A stretch of 64,000 nucleotides of DNA, taken from DASPWV01 sp046726375. Lineage in GTDB: Bacteria > Acidobacteriota > Vicinamibacteria > Vicinamibacterales > UBA2999. The position numbers and the translations under genes were made by a program. Shown in pieces: positions 1 to 9,353 of this stretch. Numbering within the stretch: position 1 is the stretch's first letter; each line of letters opens with the position of its first letter. The stretch lies in assembly GCA_046726375.1 (NCBI GenBank), contig JBKPAJ010000071.1, positions 62,001 to 126,000 on the forward strand, given 5' to 3'. Below the pieces are notes generated by a model. That model ran no database searches. It saw nothing but the letters and a program-made list of their open reading frames with translations, and had not been told where the DNA came from.

Positions 1-107
1 CGCCGATTGGGCGTCGGCTGCATCTGCTGTGCCGCGACAGAAACTGTGAGCATCGCCGCCAGGACGCCGGCGAGCGACCAGAAAGAGCGGAAATTGGGAA
101 GTGCCAT
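1..107 (-). CDS. N-terminus of an exported protein, cut by the window edge
   Basis: The ATG at 105-107 opens a frame that runs off the left edge after 35 complete codons. The N-terminus has a basic residue at position 7, a hydrophobic stretch (SLAGVLAAMLTVSVAAQ) and an Ala-Gln junction, which together look like a Sec signal peptide. The start lies 10 bases beyond the stop of the ADOP permease gene, so the two are probably co-transcribed and perhaps translationally coupled; GGAG just before the permease stop may serve as a distant ribosome site. The mature domain is outside the window, so no function can be given. Confidence 0.6.
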   Translation of the reverse strand, partial: MALPNFRSFWSLAGVLAAMLTVSVAAQQMQPTPNR

Positions 108-117
108 GCTGCGAATG

Positions 118-2595
118 TTACTCCACTCGCAGCGCGGTCACGGGATCGACGCGCATGGCGCGGCGCGCCGGAATGTAGTTGGCGAGTACGGCGGCGGCGA
201 TGAGGGCGATCAGGGCCCCGCCCCACGCAATCGGATCGGCGGCGCCGATGCCGTAGATCACGCCGCTCAGAAGACGGGCGACGAAGGCGGCGATGACGGC
301 GCCCGAGGCGGCACCGATGGCGGCCACCGTCAGGCCCTGGCGCATGACCATGCCGAGCACCTGCGCGCGATTGGCGCCGAGCGCCACGCGGATGCCGATC
401 TCGCGCGTGCGTCGCGACACCGAGTAGGCAATAACACCGTACAGACCGATCGCGGCGAGGAGTGTTCCGATGCCGCCAAAACCCGCCGCCAGTATCGCAC
501 CTGCACGCTCGGGCAGGAGCGAGGTGGCCACCGAGGCTGCCATCGTTTCGTTGCGCACGAAGACGAGACCCGGCTCGATGGCGAGCAGCTCGCGTCGCAT
601 TGCCGCAAGCAGCGGCGCCGCATCGCCGCGGGTGCGCGCGATGATCGCTCGGTACGTTGACCGTTCCTGCGCCGCCGCGAAATGCAGATACGGCGTTGGC
701 CGCTCGCCGACTGAATACACCTTGTGATTGCCAACGACTCCGACCACCTCGAACTGCCGCTTGCCAAACGCCATCGTGAAGGTGCGGCCCACAGCACGTC
801 CATCGGGCCAGAGCCTGCGTGCCATCGTTTCGTTGACAACAGCCACGAGCGGCGTTCCTTCGCGATCCGCGTCGCTGAAGCCGCGACCCTCGATCACGGG
901 AATGCCAAGCGTTGAAAAATAGTCTGGCGATACCGCGACGTTCATGATCACTTCGCCGTCCGTGTCCGATTTGTACGACTTGCCATCAACGCGAATCGTC
1001 GTTTGATTGAAGTTGATGTCGAACGGCAAACGCGGCGATACGAGCGCCGCCGACTCGACACCCGGCAACGCTTTAACGCGTGCGAGCGCTTCGTCAAACA
1101 ACTGCGCCGACCGCTCGCGCGAGTAGCGGACCATGTCGGTATCCACGGAGACCAACGCAAGACCGTCGATGCGGAATCCCACGTCGGCTGATTGCGCAGC
1201 GGCCAGCGTGCGCAGCAAGAGACCAGCAACCACGAGCAGCACGGCTGTAAGCGCAAGTTGGCTGACGACGAGCGCCTCGCGCAGCGACCAGCGGCGGGTG
1301 CCGACGCGCGCGAGCGGCGCTTCGCCGCGCAGATCGGCGGTCACGCGCGGGGACGCCGATTTGAGCGCGGGGGTCAACGCGGCGACGAGTCCGGATGCGG
1401 CCGCGACGATCATCGCAAAGCCCACCACGCGCAGGTCGAGGCGGAGATCGAATCCCGGCGCCCCGGGTATCGGCAGGCGAATCGCGGAAAGCACGCGAAC
1501 GGCCATCCACGCAATACTCAAGGCGACGGCTGCTCCGGCAAGGCCGAGCACGACACCTTCAATCAGCATTTGCCGCACCAGCTGAGCGCGGCTGGCGCCA
1601 ATCGCCAGGCGGATGCTGATCTCGCGACGCCGCGATGAGGCGCGGGCGAGCAGCATGCCCGCGACGTTCGCGCAGGCGATCAACAGGACCAGCCCGACGA
1701 TCGCCATGACTGCCGCCGAGCCAATTGAGATCGGCCCGCTGGCCTGCGGGACGAGAAAACGGACATCGTTGGTCGGAAACGCAGACAGCTCGCTGTTTTT
1801 GTTGGTCGCCGGGTAAGCCGCGGCAAGTTGCCGCCCCAACAACTGAACGTTAGCGTTTGCCTGCTGCGCCGTAACGCCGGGCTTGAGACGGCCTTTCACG
1901 AACATCCATCTGCTTCCGCGACGCTCGAGCCGCGTGCGGCCGGTGGGCGATGGCACGTTTGAGTTGATACCCGCCGGCTCGATTTCTTCGACATGTGCCG
2001 CCGGCAACCAGAGCTCTGGTGTGAGGAACGGAACCACTCCTGTAAACGATGCCGGCGCAACGCCTACGATCGTGTAATCGAGGCCGCGAAGCCGCAAGGC
2101 GCGACCAACAATTGAGGGATCGCTGCCGAAGTCGCGTCGCCACATCGCGTGTGCAATCACCACCACCCGATCTGCCCCCGGCTCGTCGTCCGCCGGATGC
2201 AACGTTCGCCCGAGGAACGGCCGGACGCCGAGCACGTCGAAGTGGTTCGACGTCACAATGTGGCCCATCACCAGCCGCGCCCGATCACCGAGATTGAGCG
2301 GTGCAAACATCGGGCTGTAGCCGAGCATGTCGCTGAAGACGGTGTTCCGCGCCTTGAGATCCAGAAAATCGGGATAGGAATTTGTCGCGTAGCGGTCGCC
2401 GTCGGGGCTGCTCGTGAACACGTCCATGAGCGTGTCAGGACGGTCAACTGGCAGCGGTCTGAGAAGCACCGCGTCCACGAGCGAGAACATCGCCGTATTG
2501 GCGCCGATTCCGAGTCCGAGCGACAGCACCGCCACGACCGCAAACCCGGGACTGCGCAGAAGCCACCGCACGGCGTAGCGGAGATCGTTCAGCAT
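118..2595 (-). CDS. ADOP-type (MacB/FtsX-like) ABC transporter permease
   Basis: A protein of 825 residues with two tandem FtsX/MacB permease units, the hallmark of acidobacterial duplicated orphan permeases. The first membrane segment (near residues 17-40) is followed by LLRPLP and a large periplasmic domain. A central group of helices contains LLIACANVAGMLLARASSRR, and the last helices contain AAIGLYGVIAYSVSRRTREI. The protein ends in PARRAMRVDPVTALRVE, typical of the family. I start at the ATG at 2593-2595 because GGGAGGT precedes it at good spacing; a 24-residue upstream extension is not family-like. No ATPase gene is adjacent, as usual for ADOP proteins. Substrate unknown; macrolide, peptide or lipoprotein export is the usual guess. 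Confidence 0.9.
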   Translation of the reverse strand: MLNDLRYAVRWLLRSPGFAVVAVLSLGLGIGANTAMFSLVDAVLLRPLPVDRPDTLMDVFTSSPDGDRYATNSYPDFLDLKARNTVFSDMLGYSPMFAPLNLGDRARLVMGHIVTSNHFDVLGVRPFLGRTLHPADDEPGADRVVVIAHAMWRRDFGSDPSIVGRALRLRGLDYTIVGVAPASFTGVVPFLTPELWLPAAHVEEIEPAGINSNVPSPTGRTRLERRGSRWMFVKGRLKPGVTAQQANANVQLLGRQLAAAYPATNKNSELSAFPTNDVRFLVPQASGPISIGSAAVMAIVGLVLLIACANVAGMLLARASSRRREISIRLAIGASRAQLVRQMLIEGVVLGLAGAAVALSIAWMAVRVLSAIRLPIPGAPGFDLRLDLRVVGFAMIVAAASGLVAALTPALKSASPRVTADLRGEAPLARVGTRRWSLREALVVSQLALTAVLLVVAGLLLRTLAAAQSADVGFRIDGLALVSVDTDMVRYSRERSAQLFDEALARVKALPGVESAALVSPRLPFDINFNQTTIRVDGKSYKSDTDGEVIMNVAVSPDYFSTLGIPVIEGRGFSDADREGTPLVAVVNETMARRLWPDGRAVGRTFTMAFGKRQFEVVGVVGNHKVYSVGERPTPYLHFAAAQERSTYRAIIARTRGDAAPLLAAMRRELLAIEPGLVFVRNETMAASVATSLLPERAGAILAAGFGGIGTLLAAIGLYGVIAYSVSRRTREIGIRVALGANRAQVLGMVMRQGLTVAAIGAASGAVIAAFVARLLSGVIYGIGAADPIAWGGALIALIAAAVLANYIPARRAMRVDPVTALRVE

Positions 2596-2618
2596 GCCTG
2601 ACTTACCTCCCAGAGCGG

Positions 2619-2735
2619 ACTTGAGTTGGAGGCGCCAACGACGCGAGAAAGGCTCGGATATTGCCACTCTCGGCCCACGTTGTCACATTGCCCTCGATGC
2701 CGCGCGTGGTCACTCAAGTCAATCGAGGCGTTAGA
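2619..2735 (+). repeat. Copy 1 of a roughly 115-bp dispersed structured element
   Basis: The stretch runs from ACTTGAGT (2619-2626) to ACTCAAGT (2712-2719), which are perfect reverse complements, and continues to GGCGTTAG, overlapping the stop codon of the SDR gene. It shares ordered blocks (GCGCCAACG, CGAGAAAG, a CACATTGCC-like block, GATGCC, the closing arm and the tail) with the stretches at 31522-31638 and 38031-38145. This is the most diverged of the three copies. CGAG-AAAGG-CTCG can form an internal hairpin. It lies between two same-strand genes, upstream of the ADOP permease. Confidence 0.55.
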
Positions 2736-3537
2736 GGCGCCGGAATCTGCTGGCGTTCCGGGTCATCAGCCCCGTGACCACACGGCGCGGAAGAACACGC
2801 GCCATCGTCGCCAGCGACCGATTGACCGGACCGGGAATGTAAATTCTGACGCCGTTCATCACCGCGTCCACCGATTCGCGTGCCACGCGATCGGCGTCGA
2901 GCCACATGAATTTGGGGAATTTGCTCACCTGCTCGCGAGTTCCGGTGAGGTCATGAAATTCGCTGAGCGTGAAGCCTGGACACGAGGCGGTCACGTGAAC
3001 GCCATGTGGTGCCGTTTCGAGGGCGAGCGCTTCAGAGAAGGAAATCACGTACGCCTTTGACGCGGCGTAGAGCGTGTGGCCGGCGACGCTGGGAAGCAAC
3101 CCGGCGAGCGACGCGACGTTGAGGATGCGGCCCCATTTGCGTTCGAGCATGCCGGGAAGAAAGCGATGCGTCAACTCCGACACCGCGACGACCATGACCT
3201 GCAAAAAGTCGCGTTGTTGTTGCCACGTGGTGCCGGCATAGCGTCCCGGGACGCCATATCCGGCGTTGTTCACCAGCACATCGACCTTCAATCCACGCTC
3301 TGCCACGGCGGCAGACAGGCGCTCGGGCGCGCGCGGATCGGCCAGATCGTCCACGATTACGTAGGTCTGCACACCGTGGCGTTGGGCGAGCTCGCGCGCC
3401 AGCGCTTCCAGCCGCTCGCGCCGGCGCGCCGTCAAAATGAGATGATGCCTTTGAGCCGCCAGGACACGCGCAAAGGCCAGCCCGATTCCTGCGCTGGCGC
3501 CGGTAACGAGCGCGTGCCGCGAAGTTCCTTCGTTCAT
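2731..3537 (-). CDS. Short-chain dehydrogenase/reductase (classical SDR)
   Basis: A 268-residue NAD(P)-dependent oxidoreductase of the classical SDR fold. The dinucleotide-binding motif TGASAGIG lies near residue 13, NNAGYG near 90, a catalytic Ser in NVASLAG, and the YxxxK pair in YAASKAYV near 160. ARRRERL after the second strand suggests NADP preference. The C-terminal SLATMARVLPRRVV region resembles SDRs acting on fatty-acyl or sterol-like substrates, but the substrate cannot be read from sequence. The start faces the lipoprotein start at 3582 across 44 bases, so a compact divergent promoter is likely. The stop codon touches the end of a dispersed element. Confidence 0.9.
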   Translation of the reverse strand: MNEGTSRHALVTGASAGIGLAFARVLAAQRHHLILTARRRERLEALARELAQRHGVQTYVIVDDLADPRAPERLSAAVAERGLKVDVLVNNAGYGVPGRYAGTTWQQQRDFLQVMVVAVSELTHRFLPGMLERKWGRILNVASLAGLLPSVAGHTLYAASKAYVISFSEALALETAPHGVHVTASCPGFTLSEFHDLTGTREQVSKFPKFMWLDADRVARESVDAVMNGVRIYIPGPVNRSLATMARVLPRRVVTGLMTRNASRFRRL

Positions 3538-3581
3538 GACGGCTCAGTATAGGTATGATCGTCCGTTTACTGGAGATGAAC

Positions 3582-4394
3582 ATGCGCCTTTTGCGACTCG
3601 TTTCGATTGCGTCCGCCACTCTCTGTCTCACCGCGTGTCTCAACAGTGCCACCCTGATCAAAGTGAAGCCGGACGGCAGCGGCACGATCGAGCAGACCAT
3701 GCTGATGAACGTCGCCACGCTCAAGGGCATGATGGCCGGTCTCGATCCTCAGGGGCAGGTGAAACAGACGAGCACGCCGTTCAGCGAGGAACAGCTCAAG
3801 CAAGCTGCTGAGAAGCTTGGCAAGGGCGTCCGCTTCGTGTCGTACACACCTCTCAAGGAAGCCAACGGCTTCGAAGGCGCCAAGGCGGTTTACGCCTTCG
3901 ACGACATCAACGCCATCAACATCGAACAGGATCCCAATCTGGGCAGCGTGGCGCCCACAGGCCCGGAGGCGGCGAAAAAATCCAACCCCGTAAAGTTCAA
4001 TCAGACTCGCAAAGGCGACAGCTCCGTACTGACGGTCACGTTTGACGAAAAAACCGCCGCCGGCAATGCACCGGCGAATCCGCCGCAGACCGCGCCGGAG
4101 AACATCGATCCCGCGATGATGCAGATGATGAAGCAGATGTTCCAGGGCTTCAAAGTCGCCATCGATCTCGAAGTCATGGGGAAGATCGTCAAGACCAACG
4201 CCGACTACGTCAACGGCTCACGCATCACGCTGATGGAGATCGACATGACGGAGCTGCTCAACGACGAGGCAAAGCTGCGCGCGCTGCAGACGAAGATGGG
4301 ACCCGGCGCATCGATTGCCGACATCAAGCCGCTTCTCAAAGACGTAAAAGGCGCGAAGATCAATCATGCCGTCGTGAACGTCGAATACCGCTGA
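3582..4394 (+). CDS. Hypothetical lipoprotein
   Basis: A 270-residue protein with a lipoprotein signal: MRLLRLVSIASATLCLTAC, where LTAC is a lipobox and the Cys is residue 19. The start is the ATG at 3582 because GGAG sits six bases before it; an ATG at 3555 would add nine residues ahead of the signal. The mature part opens with LIKVKPDGSGTIEQT, a beta-rich pattern seen in secreted proteins with LppM-like domains, followed by Asp/Lys-rich sequence and a methionine-rich stretch (MMQMMKQMF). No enzyme motif is visible. It is a single gene, convergent with the beta-propeller gene that ends at 4563. Confidence 0.75.
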   Translation: MRLLRLVSIASATLCLTACLNSATLIKVKPDGSGTIEQTMLMNVATLKGMMAGLDPQGQVKQTSTPFSEEQLKQAAEKLGKGVRFVSYTPLKEANGFEGAKAVYAFDDINAINIEQDPNLGSVAPTGPEAAKKSNPVKFNQTRKGDSSVLTVTFDEKTAAGNAPANPPQTAPENIDPAMMQMMKQMFQGFKVAIDLEVMGKIVKTNADYVNGSRITLMEIDMTELLNDEAKLRALQTKMGPGASIADIKPLLKDVKGAKINHAVVNVEYR

Positions 4395-4400
4395 GCGGCG

Positions 4401-4566
4401 CTAGTCCCCTGGAAACGAGAGGCATCGCATAATTCCCGGGCCGGGCATCCCGGCTCGCGGCGTTGCTTCTCCCTTGCATATGCCCAATATGCACGGTCGG
4501 CGCGCCTTGCGATCCGGGCGCCGCGCTCCGGGACTTATGCAACGCCTCTCGTTTCCAGGGGACTAG
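4401..4566. mobile_element. 166-bp quasi-palindrome with 23-bp perfect terminal inverted repeats (MITE-like)
   Basis: Positions 4401-4423 are the exact reverse complement of 4544-4566. The match continues inward with few mismatches (GCATAA, TCCCGG) and ends in a central hairpin TGCATAT-GCCCA-ATATGCA (4475-4493) sharing the same centre near 4484. The whole segment can fold into one long stem. Both ends are CTAG, which would fit a YTAR-type target. It fills the gap between convergent genes, and the minus-strand stop codon (4563-4565) lies in the right arm, so it could also act as a bidirectional terminator. A transposition origin is inference. Confidence 0.65.
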
Positions 4567-5699
4567 CCGTAGCAGACGACATGGCCGTCGAGTGATCCGA
4601 TAACGACGCGACCCGATGCGATAGCCGGCGACGAGGCCAGTGCGCCGCCGGCATCGTATTCGCCTACCACCTTCCCGCTGGCCAAATCGAACACGTACAG
4701 CCTGCCGTCGCTGGAGCCGGCGTACACTCGCCCGCCCGCGATGGCCGGAGAAGAGTCTACGCGTGCGCGCGTCATGTAGGTCCAACGCGCCTTGCCGGTG
4801 CTGCTGTCGAGCGCGTGCACCATTCGATCCCGACCGCCCATGACGACCACACCGGGTGCGATGGCGGCCGAGGAATAGAACGGGAACTTGCGATCTGGGT
4901 GTTCGTAGCGCCAGCGCACGCGCCGCGTTTTCAGATCGAACGCGATCACTTGATTGTCGAACGTGCCGAAATAGGCGGTCCCGCCGTCGATCGCGACCGA
5001 CGCGCCAGTGTACGCCGTTGCCGACGCGCCGAACAGCTCGCCGCCGTCGCGCACGCGCACGGCATGGAATCGCTCGTCGCAGCCGGCGAAGTATGCGATG
5101 CCATCGGAAATGCACGGCGTGCCATGGACATAGTTGTCGGTCTTATAGACCCACCGCTCTTTGCCGTCCGCCGCGCCGTACGCATAGAGGCCGCCGTCGT
5201 ACGATCCGATCAACAACAGTTCGCCCGAAACGATGGGCGACGATTTGATCTCCGAGCCTGTCTTCGCGCGCCAGACGGCCTTGCCGCTGTTGACGTCGAC
5301 GGCGTGCACGGCGCCCTCGAGATCGCCGATGAACACACGCCAATCGGCTACTGCCGGAGATGATTCGCCGATCGACTCGCCCGCTTTGTAGCGCCAGCGC
5401 AGCGAGCCGTCCGAGAGTGACAAGGCGAGGAGCTCGCCGGTAGCGGCGCCGATGTAGACAACGCCGTTGACGATGGCGGCCGACGACTCGATCGCTTCGC
5501 CGCCTTCCCAAGCCCAGAGGCGCTTCAGCGTTGCGGGAACCGCTGAGGACGACACGCCCGTGAGGGTGGCGGTGCCGCGGAAGTGCGGCCAGGCATCCGG
5601 CGGGGCGGCGACAGGCACGGGTGCTGATCGCTGCGCCCACGCCAGCGCGGGCAGCGCAAAGCCGCCAATCGATCGGAGAAATGCCCGCCTGTGGATCAC
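4563..5699 (-). CDS. PQQ-like beta-propeller protein, exported
   Basis: A 378-residue protein. MIHRRAFLRSIGG followed by a hydrophobic stretch to LAWAQR looks like a short Tat- or Sec-type signal. The rest is six to seven blades with the repeated pattern of SSP(A/I) strand, GDLEGAVHAVDVNSGKAVWR or close variants, and a Trp/Arg at the blade end, as in PQQ-binding-like propellers. No other domain is seen and there is no evidence that quinone is bound. It is the last gene of the five-gene operon and overlaps the preceding gene by four bases (ATGA). It may be an extracytoplasmic scaffold or a dehydrogenase-like subunit; the role is unknown. Confidence 0.85.
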   Translation of the reverse strand: MIHRRAFLRSIGGFALPALAWAQRSAPVPVAAPPDAWPHFRGTATLTGVSSSAVPATLKRLWAWEGGEAIESSAAIVNGVVYIGAATGELLALSLSDGSLRWRYKAGESIGESSPAVADWRVFIGDLEGAVHAVDVNSGKAVWRAKTGSEIKSSPIVSGELLLIGSYDGGLYAYGAADGKERWVYKTDNYVHGTPCISDGIAYFAGCDERFHAVRVRDGGELFGASATAYTGASVAIDGGTAYFGTFDNQVIAFDLKTRRVRWRYEHPDRKFPFYSSAAIAPGVVVMGGRDRMVHALDSSTGKARWTYMTRARVDSSPAIAGGRVYAGSSDGRLYVFDLASGKVVGEYDAGGALASSPAIASGRVVIGSLDGHVVCYG

Positions 5700-7123
5700 T
5701 GCGCGCTGGGTTTTTTGAGCGTCGCCCCTTCTTCCAGTGCCCAGAGCTGGTTGCGGTTCATGATGAACAGCTTGCCGTTAGCCGGCACCGCAGTGGCGTA
5801 GACCGAACTGCCCATGTTCTGCTCGGAGACGACCTTCAGCACGTTGCCGTGCTGCAGCACGGTGACATCGCCATCTTCGTCGCCGAGATACACCTTGTCG
5901 TCGATGATCATCGGCGAGGCCCAGATCGCGGCAAACATGTCGTGCGTCCAGTGCGGCTTGCCGGTTTTCAGATCGAGGCAATGCAGAAAGCCGCTGAAGT
6001 CGGCGAAGTAGATCAGATGGTCCTTGATCGCGGCGGTCGAGATGGAGCGGCGGATTTTGTCGTAGTGCCAGATCATTCCGGATTGCGTGATGTCGCCGCG
6101 TTTGGTCGGATCGATCGCATACGCGTGCCCGACGCCTTCGCCGTGTTCCGGATCCTGACCGTTGGCGATGTAGACGACGTTCTGATAGATGACCGGCGTG
6201 GCGATCACCTCGTTGCGCGTTTTTGGCCACACCGAGGTCTTGGGATTGGTATCGAATTCCCACAGCTTCTTGCCGGTCAGCGCTTCGTATCCGCGTACCC
6301 ATCCATCGCCCTGTGCGTGCACAACTTGCATCACACCGGCAACGTCGGCTACCGCCGGCGTGGACCATTGCCCGTGAAGGATGCGATCCTCGACTGAGTT
6401 GTCTTCCCACACCAGCTTTCCGGTCGTCTTGTCGATGGCGATGATCGCAGGCGCCTTCGGCGACGGGATGTTGACGTGGCTTTCGTCCTGGCCGTTCGAC
6501 GTGCTGACGAAGATCAGGTTTTGAAACGCGACTGGCGACGAATTCGACATGTTGTGCGGGAACGACCCGACCTCTTCCATCATGTCGAAGATCCAGAGGA
6601 CATCGGGATCGTGAAGGTCCGTCAGCTTTTCGTCCTTGACCGGGCCGTCGTTTTCCTTGTCGTGAAAGCCCTGCAGATCGACGGCCACCACCTGACCGCG
6701 ATTCGACGTGAAGTATGCCGCGCCGTCTTCAATCAGCGGCGACGAGGCAATGCCCTGATAGGGCCAGTCGTTGGCGCGACCCGACGCCAGCTTTTCGTAC
6801 GTCGCCTGCCACAGGAACTCGCCATCCGATTCGCGGAACGCCATCAGCACACCACGATCGCCGGGTTGCTTCGGATCGCGCAGCGCTTCGTTGTTGGTGC
6901 CAACCAGTACGACTCCGCCAGCAACGGTTGGATTGCCATACGACTGCGATCCAAGTTCCGCAACCCATTTCACGTTCTTGCCGGTTTTGATGTCCCACTG
7001 TGTCGGCAAGCCTTTCATCGACGAGACCATGTTGCGCGACGGCGTGCCGCCCCACATGGGCCAGTCGGCGCTGAGCAGAACCGGGGAGGCGAGAAGAGCG
7101 ACGAGGAATGCGGCGGTTCTCAT
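5696..7123 (-). CDS. PQQ-like beta-propeller protein, exported
   Basis: A 475-residue protein with a clear Sec signal peptide (MRTAAFLVALLASPVLLSAD) followed by WPMWGGTPSRNM, the usual opening of bacterial outer-membrane-like and quinoprotein-like propellers. Blades follow with motifs such as GRGVLMAFRESDGEFLWQ-like and AIDKTTGKLVWE. A long stretch near residues 150-180 carries DPDVLWIFDMMEEVG, an insertion between blades seen in related acidobacterial and planctomycete proteins. It overlaps its neighbours by four bases on each side, so all three propeller genes are translationally coupled. The function is unassigned; a periplasmic redox or carbohydrate-associated role is possible. Confidence 0.85.
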   Translation of the reverse strand: MRTAAFLVALLASPVLLSADWPMWGGTPSRNMVSSMKGLPTQWDIKTGKNVKWVAELGSQSYGNPTVAGGVVLVGTNNEALRDPKQPGDRGVLMAFRESDGEFLWQATYEKLASGRANDWPYQGIASSPLIEDGAAYFTSNRGQVVAVDLQGFHDKENDGPVKDEKLTDLHDPDVLWIFDMMEEVGSFPHNMSNSSPVAFQNLIFVSTSNGQDESHVNIPSPKAPAIIAIDKTTGKLVWEDNSVEDRILHGQWSTPAVADVAGVMQVVHAQGDGWVRGYEALTGKKLWEFDTNPKTSVWPKTRNEVIATPVIYQNVVYIANGQDPEHGEGVGHAYAIDPTKRGDITQSGMIWHYDKIRRSISTAAIKDHLIYFADFSGFLHCLDLKTGKPHWTHDMFAAIWASPMIIDDKVYLGDEDGDVTVLQHGNVLKVVSEQNMGSSVYATAVPANGKLFIMNRNQLWALEEGATLKKPSAQ

Positions 7124-9339
7124 TGGTTTTTATAGACTTTCACATTGTCGAAATAGACGTCCGAGATGCCATCGGCATAGAGGCCGGGGCTGCCCATGTG
7201 ATGCCCGATGGGGTCGATCTTTTCGACAGTCCACGCTGCCGGTTCGGCCTCGCCCGTTGGCCAGACTTTACCGCGCACCCGCGTTTTACCGTCGGGCTGC
7301 TGATCGACCCGCAACTTCATGCTGTACCACTTGTCAGGGTCCCATTTGTAGGGCACTCGCACAGTCATCTCATCAGCTGCCTGCCACGGATGAAGCTCCA
7401 GCTTCTGACCGTTGCCGAAGAGCACGAGCGCATAGCGCTCGTCGATGACGCCGACGTCGCCGCGCTGCCGCCGCTGCTCGCGGCTGCGCACATCGGCTTC
7501 GATCGTGTACGCCGTGAGCGTGGCCGGCCCCATCAGAATTTTCGCACGCCGGCCGACGGTGTCGTCGCGCGGACGCATGAGGACATTGCCCGCACCTTCG
7601 ATCGGGCGCTGAAACACTTTGCCAGGCGCCCCTGCCCACCACGCAGGAGGCGCCTCCGCCTTCGGCTGCTCGAAGTCGAAGGACCACGGCAGCGGCGCAA
7701 TCACACGCACGCGCGCCTGGCCAGTGAGACTGCCGACGGTGGCTTTCACGAAACCAGCAGTCGATCCTTCCGCCGGCGCGACGAACGTACCGTCACCCGC
7801 GATGTCGCCGGCAAGCTGATCGACGCTCCAGGTCACGCTGCTCGCCGGCGCATCGCTTAGGAGATTGCCCTTTGCATCGTACGCACGCACGCGAAACGCC
7901 TGCTTCCCTCCCGGCGCGAGAAGAGATTCGTACGGGAACACCTGCACGTGGGCCACCGACCCTGAGCCTTGCACCGGCACATTCGCCGCTCCAGGCGCCT
8001 TCGGCGCCCCAGGTCCAGCAGGCACCCGCTTGCCAATCGCATACGTGGCATCCATCGATGTGACATAGACGCGCCCATCCGCGACTACTGGCGACGCGAT
8101 GATCATCTCAGGCGATTCCGGCGTGCCGAGAAGATCCTCATCGAGCACCTTCACGTCGGTCGCGGACGGCTGCAGGATGTAGAACTTCCCGTTTTCCGTG
8201 CCGACGTACAACTTGCCGTCGGCAAGGACCGGCGATCCTTTCTGCAGAGTGCCGAGCGTGTGCTCCCACAACTTCGCGCCGGTTTTCAGATCGAACGCGC
8301 CGACGATCGCGCTGTTGTCGACGGTGTACAACCGCTCGCCGTCCATCACGGGCGACGCGAACGTCGGCAAAAAGCCCAACGTGCGCCAGCGATAGGCATC
8401 GTCCTTGAGCTCGCCGGTCCTGCGCGCGTCGACGGCTGCAATCATCCCCATCTCGGTCGTGCCGATGTTCTCCTCGCCGTGGGTGATGAATGCCAGACCG
8501 TCGCGGAACAGAGCGCCGTTGAGAATCGCGCGCTTCGATACGTCGATGCGCCACACCGGTTCGCCCGTGTTCAGCTTGATCGCATGATAGGCGCCGTCGG
8601 TACCGCCAATGATGATCGTTTGCATCCCGTCGATGTCGGCGACGATCGGCGGTGATTGATTCGTGTCGTAGTGGCGCGTCTGCGGTGAGCTCACCCAGAT
8701 CGTCTGGCCCGTACTCTTGTCGAACGCAAACACACGATTGTTGGTGCGATTGAGATCGCCCCACGCCAGGATCAACGCGTTGACGATGACTTTGCCACCT
8801 TCGATGATTGGCGACGTCGTGCGGCCGCCATGCGTCGTCACCGCGCCGTATTCTTCCGGCAGCGATCGGTCCCATACGATCTTGCCGTCGGGCGCAACGC
8901 AAATCAGTTGCGCGCCGACAGTCATCACGTAGATATTGCCGGTTTCGGAATCGACGGATGGCGACGCCCATCCAGCGCGATGCTGCGGCACGTCGCTGAG
9001 GTAGATGCTGAAGCGGCGATCCCACACGACCTTGCCCGAGTCGGCGTCGAGCGCCACGAGGCGCTCCTGCGTGTTTGCGAGATCACCGAAGGCCTGCAGG
9101 AGATACACGCGATTGCGCAACACCACCGGCGAGGAACGGCTCCCGATCGGCACACGCCACGCCAGATTTTCGCCTTTCGGCGACCAGCTCGCAGGCAGCC
9201 CGGTCTCCAGCGATCGCCCGTCGCGCAGCGGGCCGCGCCACTCCGGCCAGTCGCTGGCGCTCGTCACCACAACCGTCAAGGCGCACGCGAGCGCCGTGAT
9301 CCAGCGAGCACGTCGTAATTGCAACAATGTCTTGATCAT
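7120..9339 (-). CDS. Multidomain exported protein: PQQ-like propeller, Ig-like domain, laminin-G/DUF1080-like domain
   Basis: A 739-residue protein. A signal peptide (to about residue 30, VVVTSAS) precedes WPEWRGPLRDG and a PQQ-like propeller covering roughly residues 35-425. After a short Gly/Pro/Ala linker comes a BIG2-like Ig domain (about 445-530; FPYESLLAPGGKQAFRVRAY, VTWSVD). The C-terminal part (about 535-739) resembles a concanavalin/laminin-G or DUF1080 fold (WSFDFEQ, LTAYTIEADVRS, DPDKWYSMKLRVD, GLYADGISDVYFDNVKV), which in related proteins binds or cleaves glycosides. It follows the peptidase gene by 14 bases. The architecture suggests an extracellular carbohydrate-contacting protein; this is inference. 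Confidence 0.85.
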   Translation of the reverse strand: MIKTLLQLRRARWITALACALTVVVTSASDWPEWRGPLRDGRSLETGLPASWSPKGENLAWRVPIGSRSSPVVLRNRVYLLQAFGDLANTQERLVALDADSGKVVWDRRFSIYLSDVPQHRAGWASPSVDSETGNIYVMTVGAQLICVAPDGKIVWDRSLPEEYGAVTTHGGRTTSPIIEGGKVIVNALILAWGDLNRTNNRVFAFDKSTGQTIWVSSPQTRHYDTNQSPPIVADIDGMQTIIIGGTDGAYHAIKLNTGEPVWRIDVSKRAILNGALFRDGLAFITHGEENIGTTEMGMIAAVDARRTGELKDDAYRWRTLGFLPTFASPVMDGERLYTVDNSAIVGAFDLKTGAKLWEHTLGTLQKGSPVLADGKLYVGTENGKFYILQPSATDVKVLDEDLLGTPESPEMIIASPVVADGRVYVTSMDATYAIGKRVPAGPGAPKAPGAANVPVQGSGSVAHVQVFPYESLLAPGGKQAFRVRAYDAKGNLLSDAPASSVTWSVDQLAGDIAGDGTFVAPAEGSTAGFVKATVGSLTGQARVRVIAPLPWSFDFEQPKAEAPPAWWAGAPGKVFQRPIEGAGNVLMRPRDDTVGRRAKILMGPATLTAYTIEADVRSREQRRQRGDVGVIDERYALVLFGNGQKLELHPWQAADEMTVRVPYKWDPDKWYSMKLRVDQQPDGKTRVRGKVWPTGEAEPAAWTVEKIDPIGHHMGSPGLYADGISDVYFDNVKVYKNQ

Positions 9340-9353
9340 CGCTTCGCCCGATT

